From Roseimaritima sp. (GTDB lineage Bacteria; Planctomycetota; Planctomycetia; Pirellulales; Pirellulaceae): 9,412 bases of DNA. A program made the translations under genes and the position numbers. Below, in pieces: positions 1-6,723 of this stretch; the stretch's first letter is position 1, and every line of letters starts with the position of its first letter. The DNA lies in assembly GCA_007124075.1 (NCBI GenBank), contig SLFV01000389.1, positions 1-9,412 of the forward strand. Reading direction: 5' to 3'. Below the pieces are notes generated by a model. That model searched no databases, was not told the DNA's origin, and saw only the letters and a list, made by a program, of their open reading frames with translations.

Positions 1-255
1 GGCTAGGACTTGGCGTAGCAACGGGTCGTCAGGATTGCCGGGCTGCATCTTGGCCAGGAATTCCAGTGGCACGAAGACGGGAAAGTCGGATTCCGCTCGC
101 TCGTCGCCGGGCGCGGCAGCCAGTTCCAAGCGACGACGCAGTTCGGCTCCCGTGCGGATCGCTTTCCGCATGGCTTGCTGCCAGGGCACCACCGATTTCT
201 CGGCGCACCGGGCGCGGACAGAGTCAGCATCTCCCGTTAAAATCCCACTCAACAA
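1..255 (-). CDS. epmB: EF-P beta-lysylation protein EpmB (lysine 2,3-aminomutase-like), N-terminal fragment
   Basis: This is the start of a gene that runs off the left edge, so only the N-terminal domain is visible. EpmB is a radical-SAM, PLP-dependent lysine 2,3-aminomutase that makes (R)-beta-lysine, which EpmA attaches to Lys34 of EF-P. In the minus frame the protein reads VVPWQQAMRKAIRTGAELRR, and further on FPVFVPLEFLAKM followed by QPGNPDDPLLRQVLA. The NPDDPLLRQVL block is the hallmark that precedes the radical-SAM domain in EpmB/KamA proteins. The CxxxCxxC cluster motif would lie outside the window. The neighbour efp, its substrate gene, is divergent, as in E. coli. The start is uncertain: the frame stays open up to an ATG at 336 that touches efp. 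Choices are TTG at 255 (AAGG 9 bases upstream, used here), TTG at 252, or GTG at 192 (GAG 6 bases upstream), which leaves only three residues before the conserved Trp. Family assignment is firm from motif recall; the start is a guess. Confidence 0.82.
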   Translation of the reverse strand, partial: MLSGILTGDADSVRARCAEKSVVPWQQAMRKAIRTGAELRRRLELAAAPGDERAESDFPVFVPLEFLAKMQPGNPDDPLLRQVLA

Positions 256-334
256 TTTGTCTAACCTTGCATTTTCGGGGTAGTTCGCGTTCGATTTCCG
301 CCCCAGTTCTAGCTTAACACGGAGCAGCGTCACC

Positions 335-904
335 ATGGCAACGTACAGCACCAGCGACTTTCGTAAAGGGCTGAAGATCCAGATCGATGGCGAACCCTAT
401 TTGATGGTCGAAATGAACTTTGTCAAACCTGGCAAGGGGAACGCGATGTACAAATGCCGGATGAAAAATCTGATCCGTGGTACGGTTTTGGACCGCACGT
501 ACAAGGGGGGAGATACACTGGAGAGTGCGGACGTTGAAACCGTCGACGTGCAGTTCCTGTATCGTCAAGGAGAGGATTACGTTTTCATGGAGAACACGAC
601 ATACGAACAATACGAGGTCAGCAGTGACACCGCTGGTGACCTGTGGAAGTATTTAAAAGATGGCATGGCCTGTTCGATGACACTGTACAACGGGAACGCG
701 ATCGTCGTCGAAGCCCCCAACCACGTTCAGTTGGAAGTGGTCGAATGTGCCCCAGGGACAAAAGGCGATACCGCAACCAATGTCACAAAGCCTGCAAAAG
801 TGGAAACGGGAGCGGAAATCATCGTGCCCGGTTTCATCAAGGAAGGCAATGTCATCAAAGTTGACACGCGAACGGGGGAATATGTCGAACGCGTCAGTAA
901 TTAA
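335..904 (+). CDS. efp: Elongation factor P
   Basis: EF-P binds between the P and E sites of the ribosome and relieves stalling at polyproline stretches. The 189-residue product has the usual family length and three beta-barrel domains: a KOW-like N-terminal domain (about 3-62), a central OB domain (about 67-128) and a C-terminal OB domain (about 130-188). The domain I loop reads VKPGKGNA, with Lys34 at the tip, the residue that is beta-lysylated in species with EpmA/EpmB. The C-terminal family signature is seen at about 152-171 (KPAKVETGAEIIVPGF, then IKEG). The ATG at 335 is preceded by GGAG ten bases upstream, and the MATYSTSDFRKG start matches normal EF-P N-termini. The divergent epmB fragment next door and the PGKGNA loop together support the beta-lysine modification route rather than rhamnosylation of an arginine. 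A hairpin terminator follows the stop codon, so efp is probably transcribed alone. Confidence 0.98.
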   Translation: MATYSTSDFRKGLKIQIDGEPYLMVEMNFVKPGKGNAMYKCRMKNLIRGTVLDRTYKGGDTLESADVETVDVQFLYRQGEDYVFMENTTYEQYEVSSDTAGDLWKYLKDGMACSMTLYNGNAIVVEAPNHVQLEVVECAPGTKGDTATNVTKPAKVETGAEIIVPGFIKEGNVIKVDTRTGEYVERVSN

Positions 905-922
905 ATTTCCCCGCTCACGTCG

Positions 923-967
923 GACTCGTCATTCAGGATCGTGACCCTGCGGAGACGAGTCATTTTT
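923..967 (+). terminator. Probable intrinsic terminator of efp
   Basis: About 18 bases after the efp stop, GACTCGTC (923-930) pairs perfectly with GACGAGTC (954-961). Inside this stem a second small stem pairs CAGG (934-937) with CCTG (946-949). The outer stem is followed at once by ATTTTTAT. An 8-bp stem plus a T-run is what a Rho-independent terminator looks like, although the stem is interrupted by an internal loop. Confidence 0.62.
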
Positions 968-1038
968 ATCAGAATTTCCATTTTCTCAATGTCGGAGAAC
1001 GGCCAGCTTCCTTGCGGGACTTTGCCTAGTAAACAACC

Positions 1039-1989
1039 ATGAGTGACTTTTCACTGACTGTTCGTCCCGGCGTTACTCGTTTGGGCTGGATTGGTACGGG
1101 GGTCATGGGATCGTCCATGTGTGGACATTTGTTGGATGCGGGTTTCACCATAACCGTATTCAATCGTTCGCCCGAAAAAGCCCAATCTCTCCTTGACCGC
1201 GGAGCCATCTGGGCGGAGGCTCCGGCAGACGTTGCTGCGGCCAGCGATATTGTGTTCAGTATTGTCGGCTTTCCGGACGATGTGGCAGAAATCACGCTGG
1301 GTCCCAGCGGTACATTGACAGGGGCTAGACCTGGTACCGTGCTGGTTGACATGACAACTAGCAAACCCAGCTTGGCAATTGAAATCGATCAGGCATGTCG
1401 CCAGCGAGGGGTGTACGGTGTCGATGCACCGGTCAGCGGAGGAGATGTCGGTGCCAAAGCCGCGAAGTTGTCGATCATGATCGGCGGCCAGACGGAGGTT
1501 GTCCAAGCTCTTCAGCCTTGTTGGCAAGCTATGGGGCAAACGATCGTTCACCAGGGCGGACCAGGTGCCGGACAACATACGAAAATGGTCAATCAAATTT
1601 TAATCGCAAACAATATGATCGGAGTTTGTGAAAGCTTGTTGTACGCCTATCGGGCAGGGTTGGACCTGGAAAACGTGCTCCGCTCGGTTGCCTCGGGAGC
1701 CGCCGGCAGTTGGTCGCTCAGCAATCTGGCACCACGGATGATTCAAGGCGATTTTGAACCGGGATTCTTTGTGCGACATTTTATCAAGGACCTGAGTATC
1801 GCTTTGGAGGAGGCTGCACGAATGGATCTGGCCCTGCCGGGGTTGGCACTGGCGAAGCAGTTTTACGAGGCGGTTAAAGCGCAGGGACACCAAATGGCTG
1901 GTACGCAAGCTTTGCTCTTGGCATTGGCAAGTCTAAGCGGTGTACAGTGGCCAAATGACAAGCACGATAACGCAGTTTCACTCGCTTGA
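1039..1989 (+). CDS. NAD(P)-dependent oxidoreductase of the 3-hydroxyisobutyrate dehydrogenase family
   Basis: This is a 316-residue cytoplasmic beta-hydroxyacid dehydrogenase. Members reversibly oxidise 3-hydroxyisobutyrate, tartronate semialdehyde/glycerate or similar short hydroxyacids. Visible motifs in order: the Rossmann dinucleotide loop GWIGTGVMG (16-24); NRS at 42-44 after the second strand, where Arg in place of an acidic residue hints at NADP(H) preference; the substrate-binding segment [11 protein letters not shown] (129-139); the catalytic helix [11 protein letters not shown] with Lys182 and Asn186; and a second conserved lysine in FIKDL (Lys250). The all-alpha C-terminal domain runs from about 180 to 300. 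The start at 1039 lacks a clear Shine-Dalgarno sequence. About 14 residues precede the Rossmann strand, so translation may begin a little differently, but no better start is evident. A membrane-protein gene follows after 25 bases and is likely co-transcribed. The family is firm; the substrate cannot be read from the sequence, so 3-hydroxyisobutyrate or glyoxylate/succinic-semialdehyde reductase activity are equal options. Confidence 0.93.
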   Translation: MSDFSLTVRPGVTRLGWIGTGVMGSSMCGHLLDAGFTITVFNRSPEKAQSLLDRGAIWAEAPADVAAASDIVFSIVGFPDDVAEITLGPSGTLTGARPGTVLVDMTTSKPSLAIEIDQACRQRGVYGVDAPVSGGDVGAKAAKLSIMIGGQTEVVQALQPCWQAMGQTIVHQGGPGAGQHTKMVNQILIANNMIGVCESLLYAYRAGLDLENVLRSVASGAAGSWSLSNLAPRMIQGDFEPGFFVRHFIKDLSIALEEAARMDLALPGLALAKQFYEAVKAQGHQMAGTQALLLALASLSGVQWPNDKHDNAVSLA

Positions 1990-2014
1990 TTCTTGATTCA
2001 AAGGGAGCATTCTC

Positions 2015-2515
2015 ATGAAAGGCTCGGGTGGGACAGATGGTGGTGTGGGGATGTTCTTGGGCGGCTTGGCCCTCGCCGTAGCTGCGATCTATTTTTTCTT
2101 CGATTCCATTTACGTGCAAACCGGAACCGGTTTCCTTTCGGGGCTCATGCGTCGTGGTGGCTCGGGGCGTTTGCTGCAGACGACCTCGATGGGGTTACTC
2201 TTCGTGCCGTTTTTTGTTGGCGTCTTTTCGCTGTTTGTTGACGCCCGCCGCAATTGGGCTTGGTGGCTAACCTATCTGGGGATCGCTGTTTTGGCGATCG
2301 AAATCCTCAGCCGCATCCGGTTCGAAATGTCAATAAAAATGACCCACTTGTTGGGGCTGATCGTGATGTTTGCCGCCGGTGCGGGGCTGATGGTACGGTC
2401 CTACCGGGCCGCCAATTTAGAAATGGCCGCAGCCGATGCACGAAGAGAAAACACCGGACGCTCGCCCGACGATGATCGTCACGAAAGCTCGCCCGGACGC
2501 AGAGACAAACGATAA
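2015..2515 (+). CDS. Four-helix integral membrane protein of unknown function
   Basis: I do not recognise a family. The 166-residue product has four strongly hydrophobic segments, at about 12-30, 56-75, 82-99 and 109-127. It begins with a glycine-rich, short N-terminus and ends in a hydrophilic, highly charged tail (130-166) rich in Arg, Asp and Glu, probably cytoplasmic. The ATG at 2015 is well supported: AGGGAG at 2002-2007 sits seven bases upstream, one of the best ribosome binding sites in the window. The gene lies 25 bases after the hydroxyacid dehydrogenase gene, so the two probably share a transcript, but nothing in the protein (no metal ligands, no nucleotide motif, no transporter signature) points to a shared function. 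Confidence 0.8.
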   Translation: MKGSGGTDGGVGMFLGGLALAVAAIYFFFDSIYVQTGTGFLSGLMRRGGSGRLLQTTSMGLLFVPFFVGVFSLFVDARRNWAWWLTYLGIAVLAIEILSRIRFEMSIKMTHLLGLIVMFAAGAGLMVRSYRAANLEMAAADARRENTGRSPDDDRHESSPGRRDKR

Positions 2516-2592
2516 GCGAATCCGTCGGTGATTGATCGCTTGTCGCTAATTGTGAAGGAAATGGCTGGCGGGCTACGAACCCTGGTCCCGCA

Positions 2593-2601
2593 TGTTACAA
2601 T
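2593..2601 (+). promoter_or_regulatory. Possible extended -10 promoter for the exported protein/ATPase pair
   Basis: TG (2593-2594), one base, then TACAAT (2596-2601) matches an extended -10 element (TGnTATAAT) with one mismatch in the hexamer. No convincing -35 box lies 16-18 bases upstream, which extended -10 promoters can tolerate. Transcription would begin near 2608 and give a leader of about 110 bases before the ATG at 2717. This is based only on consensus resemblance; planctomycete promoters are poorly defined. Confidence 0.35.
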
Positions 2602-2615
2602 AGGGGCGTGTTGCG

Positions 2616-2666
2616 GGGAACGATGCTGCTCTGCTTCCTTCGGTCCTCCGCGAGGGAATCGTTCCC
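2616..2666 (+). promoter_or_regulatory. Strong hairpin in the leader of the exported-protein gene
   Basis: GGGAACGAT (2616-2624) pairs perfectly over nine bases with ATCGTTCCC (2658-2666). The 33-base interior holds a second stem, CCTC (2645-2648) with GAGG (2652-2655), closed by a CGC loop. No T-run follows, so it is not a standard terminator. It lies between the -10-like element and the start codon, so it could be a leader structure, an mRNA-stability element, a terminator for the upstream membrane-protein gene that lacks a U-tract, or part of a dispersed intergenic repeat. The pairing is seen directly; the role is open. Confidence 0.5.
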
Positions 2667-2716
2667 GAGCGATCAGGAACGGCAAATGGGGACCCGCACC
2701 CAGTCGCGGAGAATGA

Positions 2717-3319
2717 ATGGTATCGATTGCTGAAAAACAAAAGATGAGGCTGATCATGTTACGAATTGCTGTTGTTGCCGGCGCCGCTGTCATGCTGATG
2801 GGGGCCTCCTTGGGTTCTGCTCAGGCTGACGAAGCGAAGGCGGATGCTGGGGTGACGATCGAAGTTTTCGACACTGGCCGAATGGTTGCGCCCAAGCAAT
2901 GGAAGACGGTTCAACCAAAGATTTCCATGATTCAATACGAATTTTCCGCCGCCGCTACGGATCAGGACGAAACGGCGCGGATCACAATGATGTCGGCTAC
3001 TGGGTCGATCGAGGCCAACATCGAACGCTGGAAAGGACAATTCCGGCTTGCGGGTGACGAGGCCTTTAAGACGGAGACGGAAACCGTTGCCGGGCATACG
3101 GTTCACATTGTTGATCTGGTTGGAACGTTCAAAGAAACCATGGGGGGTCCATTCGCGGGAGGACGCGTCGTGGAGCGCGAGGATTACGCGATGGTCGGAT
3201 CGATAGTTGTGGATTCGAAGGATCGTAAATTTTTTATTAAAATGACGGGGCCCGCCGCTGTCGTGAAAGCCAATCGCGACGCCTTCGTGGCGATGTTGAA
3301 GGGTCTGGAAAAGAAATAG
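2717..3319 (+). CDS. Small exported protein of unknown function
   Basis: No family is recognised. The 200-residue product has a signal peptide: basic residues to Arg16, a hydrophobic core at about 17-34, and a likely signal peptidase I site after Ser-Ala-Gln-Ala at 37. The mature part of about 163 residues is soluble and mixed alpha/beta in appearance, with a motif-like ETARITMMSATGSIEANI (85-102) followed by a Trp-containing helix, and a C-terminal helix ending in Lys-Lys. It has no Cys, so it is neither a lipoprotein nor disulphide-bonded. Resemblance to small PsbP/DcrB-like periplasmic folds is only an impression. The start is ambiguous: ATG 2717 has GGAG five bases upstream; ATG 2756 has GAGG six bases upstream and gives a more typical short n-region (MLRIAVVAG). 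The ATPase gene follows after 12 bases and is very likely co-transcribed. Confidence 0.82.
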   Translation: MVSIAEKQKMRLIMLRIAVVAGAAVMLMGASLGSAQADEAKADAGVTIEVFDTGRMVAPKQWKTVQPKISMIQYEFSAAATDQDETARITMMSATGSIEANIERWKGQFRLAGDEAFKTETETVAGHTVHIVDLVGTFKETMGGPFAGGRVVEREDYAMVGSIVVDSKDRKFFIKMTGPAAVVKANRDAFVAMLKGLEKK

Positions 3320-3331
3320 TCCGACCCAAAG

Positions 3332-4831
3332 ATGAATATCCAAAGCTTTCTTGAACATCACGGGATCTTACGCAACCCGTTCGCGGAGGAAGACGCGCAG
3401 ACCGATCCAGTGTTCAAGGAGCATTGTATCGTTAGCGCCTACCATCCGGTCTGGGACAAGATCTATGGGGATCCCGGCGAACCTGCAACGGCCATTATTT
3501 TCGGGCCCAAGGGCTCGGGAAAAACGGCGATGCGTTTGCAAATCGATCGTCATCTGGGGGCATATAATAGGGAACATCCGACCAAACGCGTTTTTGTCAT
3601 CCGCTACGACGATTTCAACCCGTTCCTAGATCATTTCCAAGAAAGGAGCAGTTGGGGAAGTAGCACCAAACCTGAAAAGGTATTGGATGCGTGGCGACTG
3701 TGGGACCACATGGACGCGGTTTTGTGCATCGGAGTCACCGATCTTATCGATCGCGTTCTTGAAGGTGACAATCATGACGAGGCCGAGTCGCTTCAAAATG
3801 ATCCTGCTCGGATTCACCAACAGGATTTAGATCGCCTGGATCGTACCACTGCTCGCGATCTTCTGCTGTTAGCTTGTTGTTACGACCAGTCGACCTCCTC
3901 GACTTTCACGGGACGCTGGAATGTCTTTCGATCCAAATTGCATTATCGTAATTGGTGGGTCTGGTGGGATTTATCCCTGGGGCTTGCATGGATGTTGCTC
4001 TCTTGTTTAGCCACGATTTCGTTGGTCCGGGGCGACAAGATTCAGTTCAAAACCGGATTCTGGTTGCTGCTCATTGCCACGCTCGCGGGCTTCGCTCCCT
4101 ACCTGTATCGCTGGTTGCGCTGCTTTCGAAAGTCTTGGGGAATCCGGCGACGAATGCGGATTGGTAAACGCGAATTAGGTTCGCTCCGCAAGGTGTTGAT
4201 GCGGTTCCCGATCAAGGAGCTTGACAGTCAACCATTGCCACGGTTTGCCCGCACCGACGATCGCTTTGAATTGCTAACGAAATTTCAAATGGCGATCAAA
4301 AAGCTGGGGTTCTCTGGCGTGATTGTGTTGATTGATCGTGTTGACGAACCCCACCTGACTGGGGGCAAGCCGGAGTTGATGCGGCGACTGGTATGGCCAT
4401 TGCTGGACAACAAGTTGCTGAAGCATCCTGGGTTGGGCATCAAAATGATGCTGCCGCAGGAACTGCATCGGGCTGTGGACCGTGAAAGCACGGAGTTTCA
4501 CGAGCGAGCACGATTGGATAAACAAAACATGATTCCCGCGTTCGCTTGGACCGGTGAATCCTTGTACGACCTGGCACGCGTCAGAATGCTTGCGTGCGGA
4601 ATGGAAGACCGCGTGGCCGAACCCAAGGATTTGTTCTGTGATCAGATCGGCTATGCCCGTTTGCTGGTCGTGTTTCAGCAATTGCGGGTCCCCCGGCATC
4701 TGTTTCGGTTTCTTTATCGTGTGATGGTGGAACACTGCAACAAGTACAGTGATGCTCAGCCGGAATTCAAGGTTGACCAGCAAACCTTCGAATCCGTGTT
4801 GGCGGTTTACTTGCGGGAAATCGAAACGTAG
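3332..4831 (+). CDS. Membrane-anchored P-loop ATPase (KAP/Sll1717-like)
   Basis: A 499-residue predicted NTPase. The N-terminal part (1-57) contains NPFAEEDAQTD, a segment typical of large AAA/STAND-like ATPases of the Sll1717 kind. The Walker A loop is GPKGSGKT (58-65). Two hydrophobic helices follow at about 208-231 and 242-260, flanked by Trp-rich and then Arg/Lys-rich stretches. The Walker B strand is GVIVLIDRVDE (329-339), with the Asp-Glu pair expected for hydrolysis. A helical C-terminal region (about 400-499) would carry the effector or lid part. Membrane helices inserted between Walker A and Walker B are the defining layout of KAP-family NTPases, but the Walker B here is LIDRVDE rather than the common DDLDR, so membership is an inference. 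There is no nuclease, protease or TIR domain in the chain. It starts 12 bases after the exported-protein gene without a clear Shine-Dalgarno, suggesting translational coupling. Its biological role is unknown. Confidence 0.85.
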   Translation: MNIQSFLEHHGILRNPFAEEDAQTDPVFKEHCIVSAYHPVWDKIYGDPGEPATAIIFGPKGSGKTAMRLQIDRHLGAYNREHPTKRVFVIRYDDFNPFLDHFQERSSWGSSTKPEKVLDAWRLWDHMDAVLCIGVTDLIDRVLEGDNHDEAESLQNDPARIHQQDLDRLDRTTARDLLLLACCYDQSTSSTFTGRWNVFRSKLHYRNWWVWWDLSLGLAWMLLSCLATISLVRGDKIQFKTGFWLLLIATLAGFAPYLYRWLRCFRKSWGIRRRMRIGKRELGSLRKVLMRFPIKELDSQPLPRFARTDDRFELLTKFQMAIKKLGFSGVIVLIDRVDEPHLTGGKPELMRRLVWPLLDNKLLKHPGLGIKMMLPQELHRAVDRESTEFHERARLDKQNMIPAFAWTGESLYDLARVRMLACGMEDRVAEPKDLFCDQIGYARLLVVFQQLRVPRHLFRFLYRVMVEHCNKYSDAQPEFKVDQQTFESVLAVYLREIET

Positions 4832-4839
4832 TATTCTGT

Positions 4840-4890
4840 CACGATAAAAAGTTAGGAATGCCGCCCATAGTGGATCTTGTGAATATCGTG
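4840..4890. terminator. Inverted repeat between convergent genes, possible shared terminator
   Basis: CACGATA (4840-4846) and TATCGTG (4884-4890) form a perfect 7-bp inverted repeat that spans almost the whole gap between the two convergent genes. The 37-base loop is long and there is only an A4-5 run beside the left arm, which would read as a U-run for the minus-strand transcript. Position suits a bidirectional terminator, but the structure is weak. Confidence 0.25.
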
Positions 4891-4891
4891 C

Positions 4892-6685
4892 TTAAGAAGG
4901 CTTTTCAACTGAAGCCAATTCCATGGCGAAGCGCTCGCACAGTGGTTCAATCTTCAGTGCCAGCCATTCATCAATACGCCACAAATTTCGGGCTGGCTCC
5001 GAGGCAAAAAAAATGGCGGTAGCAATCAGCATCACATCGCGAAAACTTTTCAAGCCGGTATGTTCCGCGTTCAGCTTTCCGATCCGGTCGTACGCATGTA
5101 GGATTTCTCGATGCACTCCTATAAAATTGAGCTGAATCGCGGTGGCTAGGTTGACCTGCAATCGTCCGTCACGAACATGCCATCTGCGCTGATGCTGAAA
5201 ACCGTCAGCCAGCCAGCGTTGCCACAACAGGCAGCCATGACGGACCGCTTCGGTGGCCGACAGCGTGTCCGCACCTTTATTTTGTAACTGATCAATCGTT
5301 TGCTGCTGACGGCTTGGTCGCGATGCCCACAGCCGCAGGCTCTTGGTGGCTTGTTGAAAATAGAATTCCAGATCCTGGATCAGTAAATCCAACTTTGCCG
5401 GTGAAGCTTTGAAGCGACTGGAACTAGGCAACAGTTCTGCGTACCGGTACCTCGTTTCCGGATTGCTCTGAGCAGCATCGTCAACGATTTTGAACTCTGT
5501 CAAATCGGCTAATAGCTCCGCAACCACAGGTGCCATCGCCACTGGCAGACGGTTGGTGACCAGACGTGTTGTGAATTTTCGAAATCTTTGCTCGTTAAAC
5601 CGAACCGTTTGGCCTTGTATTTGAAAACAGTCACCAAAAGAAATCGCTTCGTTCGACCGATCGCTTCGCTCTTGTAAACCTAGCGGCTCAGCATACTCGG
5701 CCAGCTCGTCGTACAGCCGGTCGTATCCCATGACAGCCGCCTGCCATGCATGTCCCCAAATATCATGAACGACAAACTTATCCACCTCGGCCAAGGGAAT
5801 GACTGCGGTCATGTGACTGAGGTGCCGCCGAACGGTATCGCCGGAAAGTCCCGTGTTGGTAGCCAAAGATTCAACCACAGTGGCGGACACCCCGGAGGCC
5901 GTCACGCTTCCAAAAACCGGGAAGTGGGCAAATTGACTTTGTTCGAACCGCTGAATCCTGTTCAGGAAATCGCTGATCGTTCGTTGCTCCGGCTCCCGCA
6001 GTCCGTCGAACCGAGTGGTCGTTAGCCGCGTTTCCTCAAACGGAATGCAGAAGAAGACGATCAGTCCGCAGATAACCAGTTTGACTTCACCCACGGCTAA
6101 GGGTGATTGCGGGTAGAAGGATTGAAAACACTCCAAGGCGGCCTGGTCAATCCGTTCGTTTTTAGGCCACAACGCAAACCGCTCCCGCAGGGCCTTGCTA
6201 ATCGCCTGACGATCGTACGCCACACCAGCGCAACGGCTGACTTGAGCTTCGATGGCTGCAATTTCTGCCGACGTTAATTCGGTTACCCGTTCCAATCGAT
6301 CGCGGATCTGTTTGCACTTTTCGGGTGCGGCCCAGTAATCGAATTGAAATCGCTGCAAGGTTTCCGAACCGGCGGTGTTCAGCGGTACCGGTTCATCCTG
6401 TACGCAACGAGCAATGGCTTGCACCAGACAAACCGCATGGGTGAAAACCATGTCAATCTGTCGCTGGGACAGATCGTCCAAGGACTCTGGCTCCAGTAGG
6501 GGGGCGGAAAGCTGCACGATTTGGTCGTGCAGTTGCTGCAGCCGATCGGAATCCTCGACGGAGGAAGAGGCGGTACGGAGTTTACATTCCAGTTCAGTAA
6601 ATTCGTGCAGCGTTTCCAGTAGCGTCAGGAATTCCAGCGGCATTTCCAACCATGGCATCGCTGGCTGTCTAGCTGTAAATGGCAT
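4892..6685 (-). CDS. Large mostly helical protein of unknown function with HDxWGHxW motif
   Basis: I do not recognise a family. The 597-residue product has no signal peptide and looks predominantly alpha-helical. One short hydrophobic stretch occurs at about 202-215 (KLVICGLIVFFCIPF), possibly a buried helix rather than a membrane span. The most distinctive feature is VVHDIWGHAWQ at 305-315: His307, Asp308 and His312 with two Trp, followed by acidic residues (YDELAEYAE, 324-332). That clustering is what one sees at metal or cofactor sites in helical enzymes, but this is an inference. Trp- and Arg-rich segments recur near 484-502 (LLWQRWLADG, QHQRRWHVRDG). ATG 6685 gives the longest frame; Met10 (6658) and Met15 (6643) are equally possible, and none has a clear Shine-Dalgarno. 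The gene begins 38 bases after the adenosine kinase-like gene on the same strand, so the two are probably one transcript. Confidence 0.83.
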   Translation of the reverse strand: MPFTARQPAMPWLEMPLEFLTLLETLHEFTELECKLRTASSSVEDSDRLQQLHDQIVQLSAPLLEPESLDDLSQRQIDMVFTHAVCLVQAIARCVQDEPVPLNTAGSETLQRFQFDYWAAPEKCKQIRDRLERVTELTSAEIAAIEAQVSRCAGVAYDRQAISKALRERFALWPKNERIDQAALECFQSFYPQSPLAVGEVKLVICGLIVFFCIPFEETRLTTTRFDGLREPEQRTISDFLNRIQRFEQSQFAHFPVFGSVTASGVSATVVESLATNTGLSGDTVRRHLSHMTAVIPLAEVDKFVVHDIWGHAWQAAVMGYDRLYDELAEYAEPLGLQERSDRSNEAISFGDCFQIQGQTVRFNEQRFRKFTTRLVTNRLPVAMAPVVAELLADLTEFKIVDDAAQSNPETRYRYAELLPSSSRFKASPAKLDLLIQDLEFYFQQATKSLRLWASRPSRQQQTIDQLQNKGADTLSATEAVRHGCLLWQRWLADGFQHQRRWHVRDGRLQVNLATAIQLNFIGVHREILHAYDRIGKLNAEHTGLKSFRDVMLIATAIFFASEPARNLWRIDEWLALKIEPLCERFAMELASVEKPS

Positions 6686-6723
6686 GTTGCAAAGTCCGGT
6701 TCAATAAGATCAGCCTACACCAG

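Noticed and set aside
3..230. Minus-strand 75-residue frame starting MLTLSAP
   Set aside because: It lies in a different frame from the recognisable EpmB sequence and ends in the window. A frameshift in epmB was considered, but the EpmB frame is intact throughout.
35..317. Overlapping plus-strand open frames of about 80 residues at the left edge
   Set aside because: They are antisense to the epmB N-terminus, which has clear family motifs in the minus frame; their composition is Ser/Arg-rich like shadow frames.
2528..2716. 62-residue plus-strand frame between the membrane protein and the exported protein
   Set aside because: No ribosome binding site, Cys/Arg-rich composition, and it covers the inverted repeat; it is better explained as a leader region.
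2759..3361. 200-residue minus-strand frame
   Set aside because: Fully antisense to the exported-protein gene, which has a signal peptide and ribosome binding site; His/Arg/Asn-rich shadow composition.
4274..4783. 169-residue minus-strand frame inside the ATPase gene
   Set aside because: Antisense to the Walker B and C-terminal region of a well-supported ATPase; His/Gln-rich shadow.
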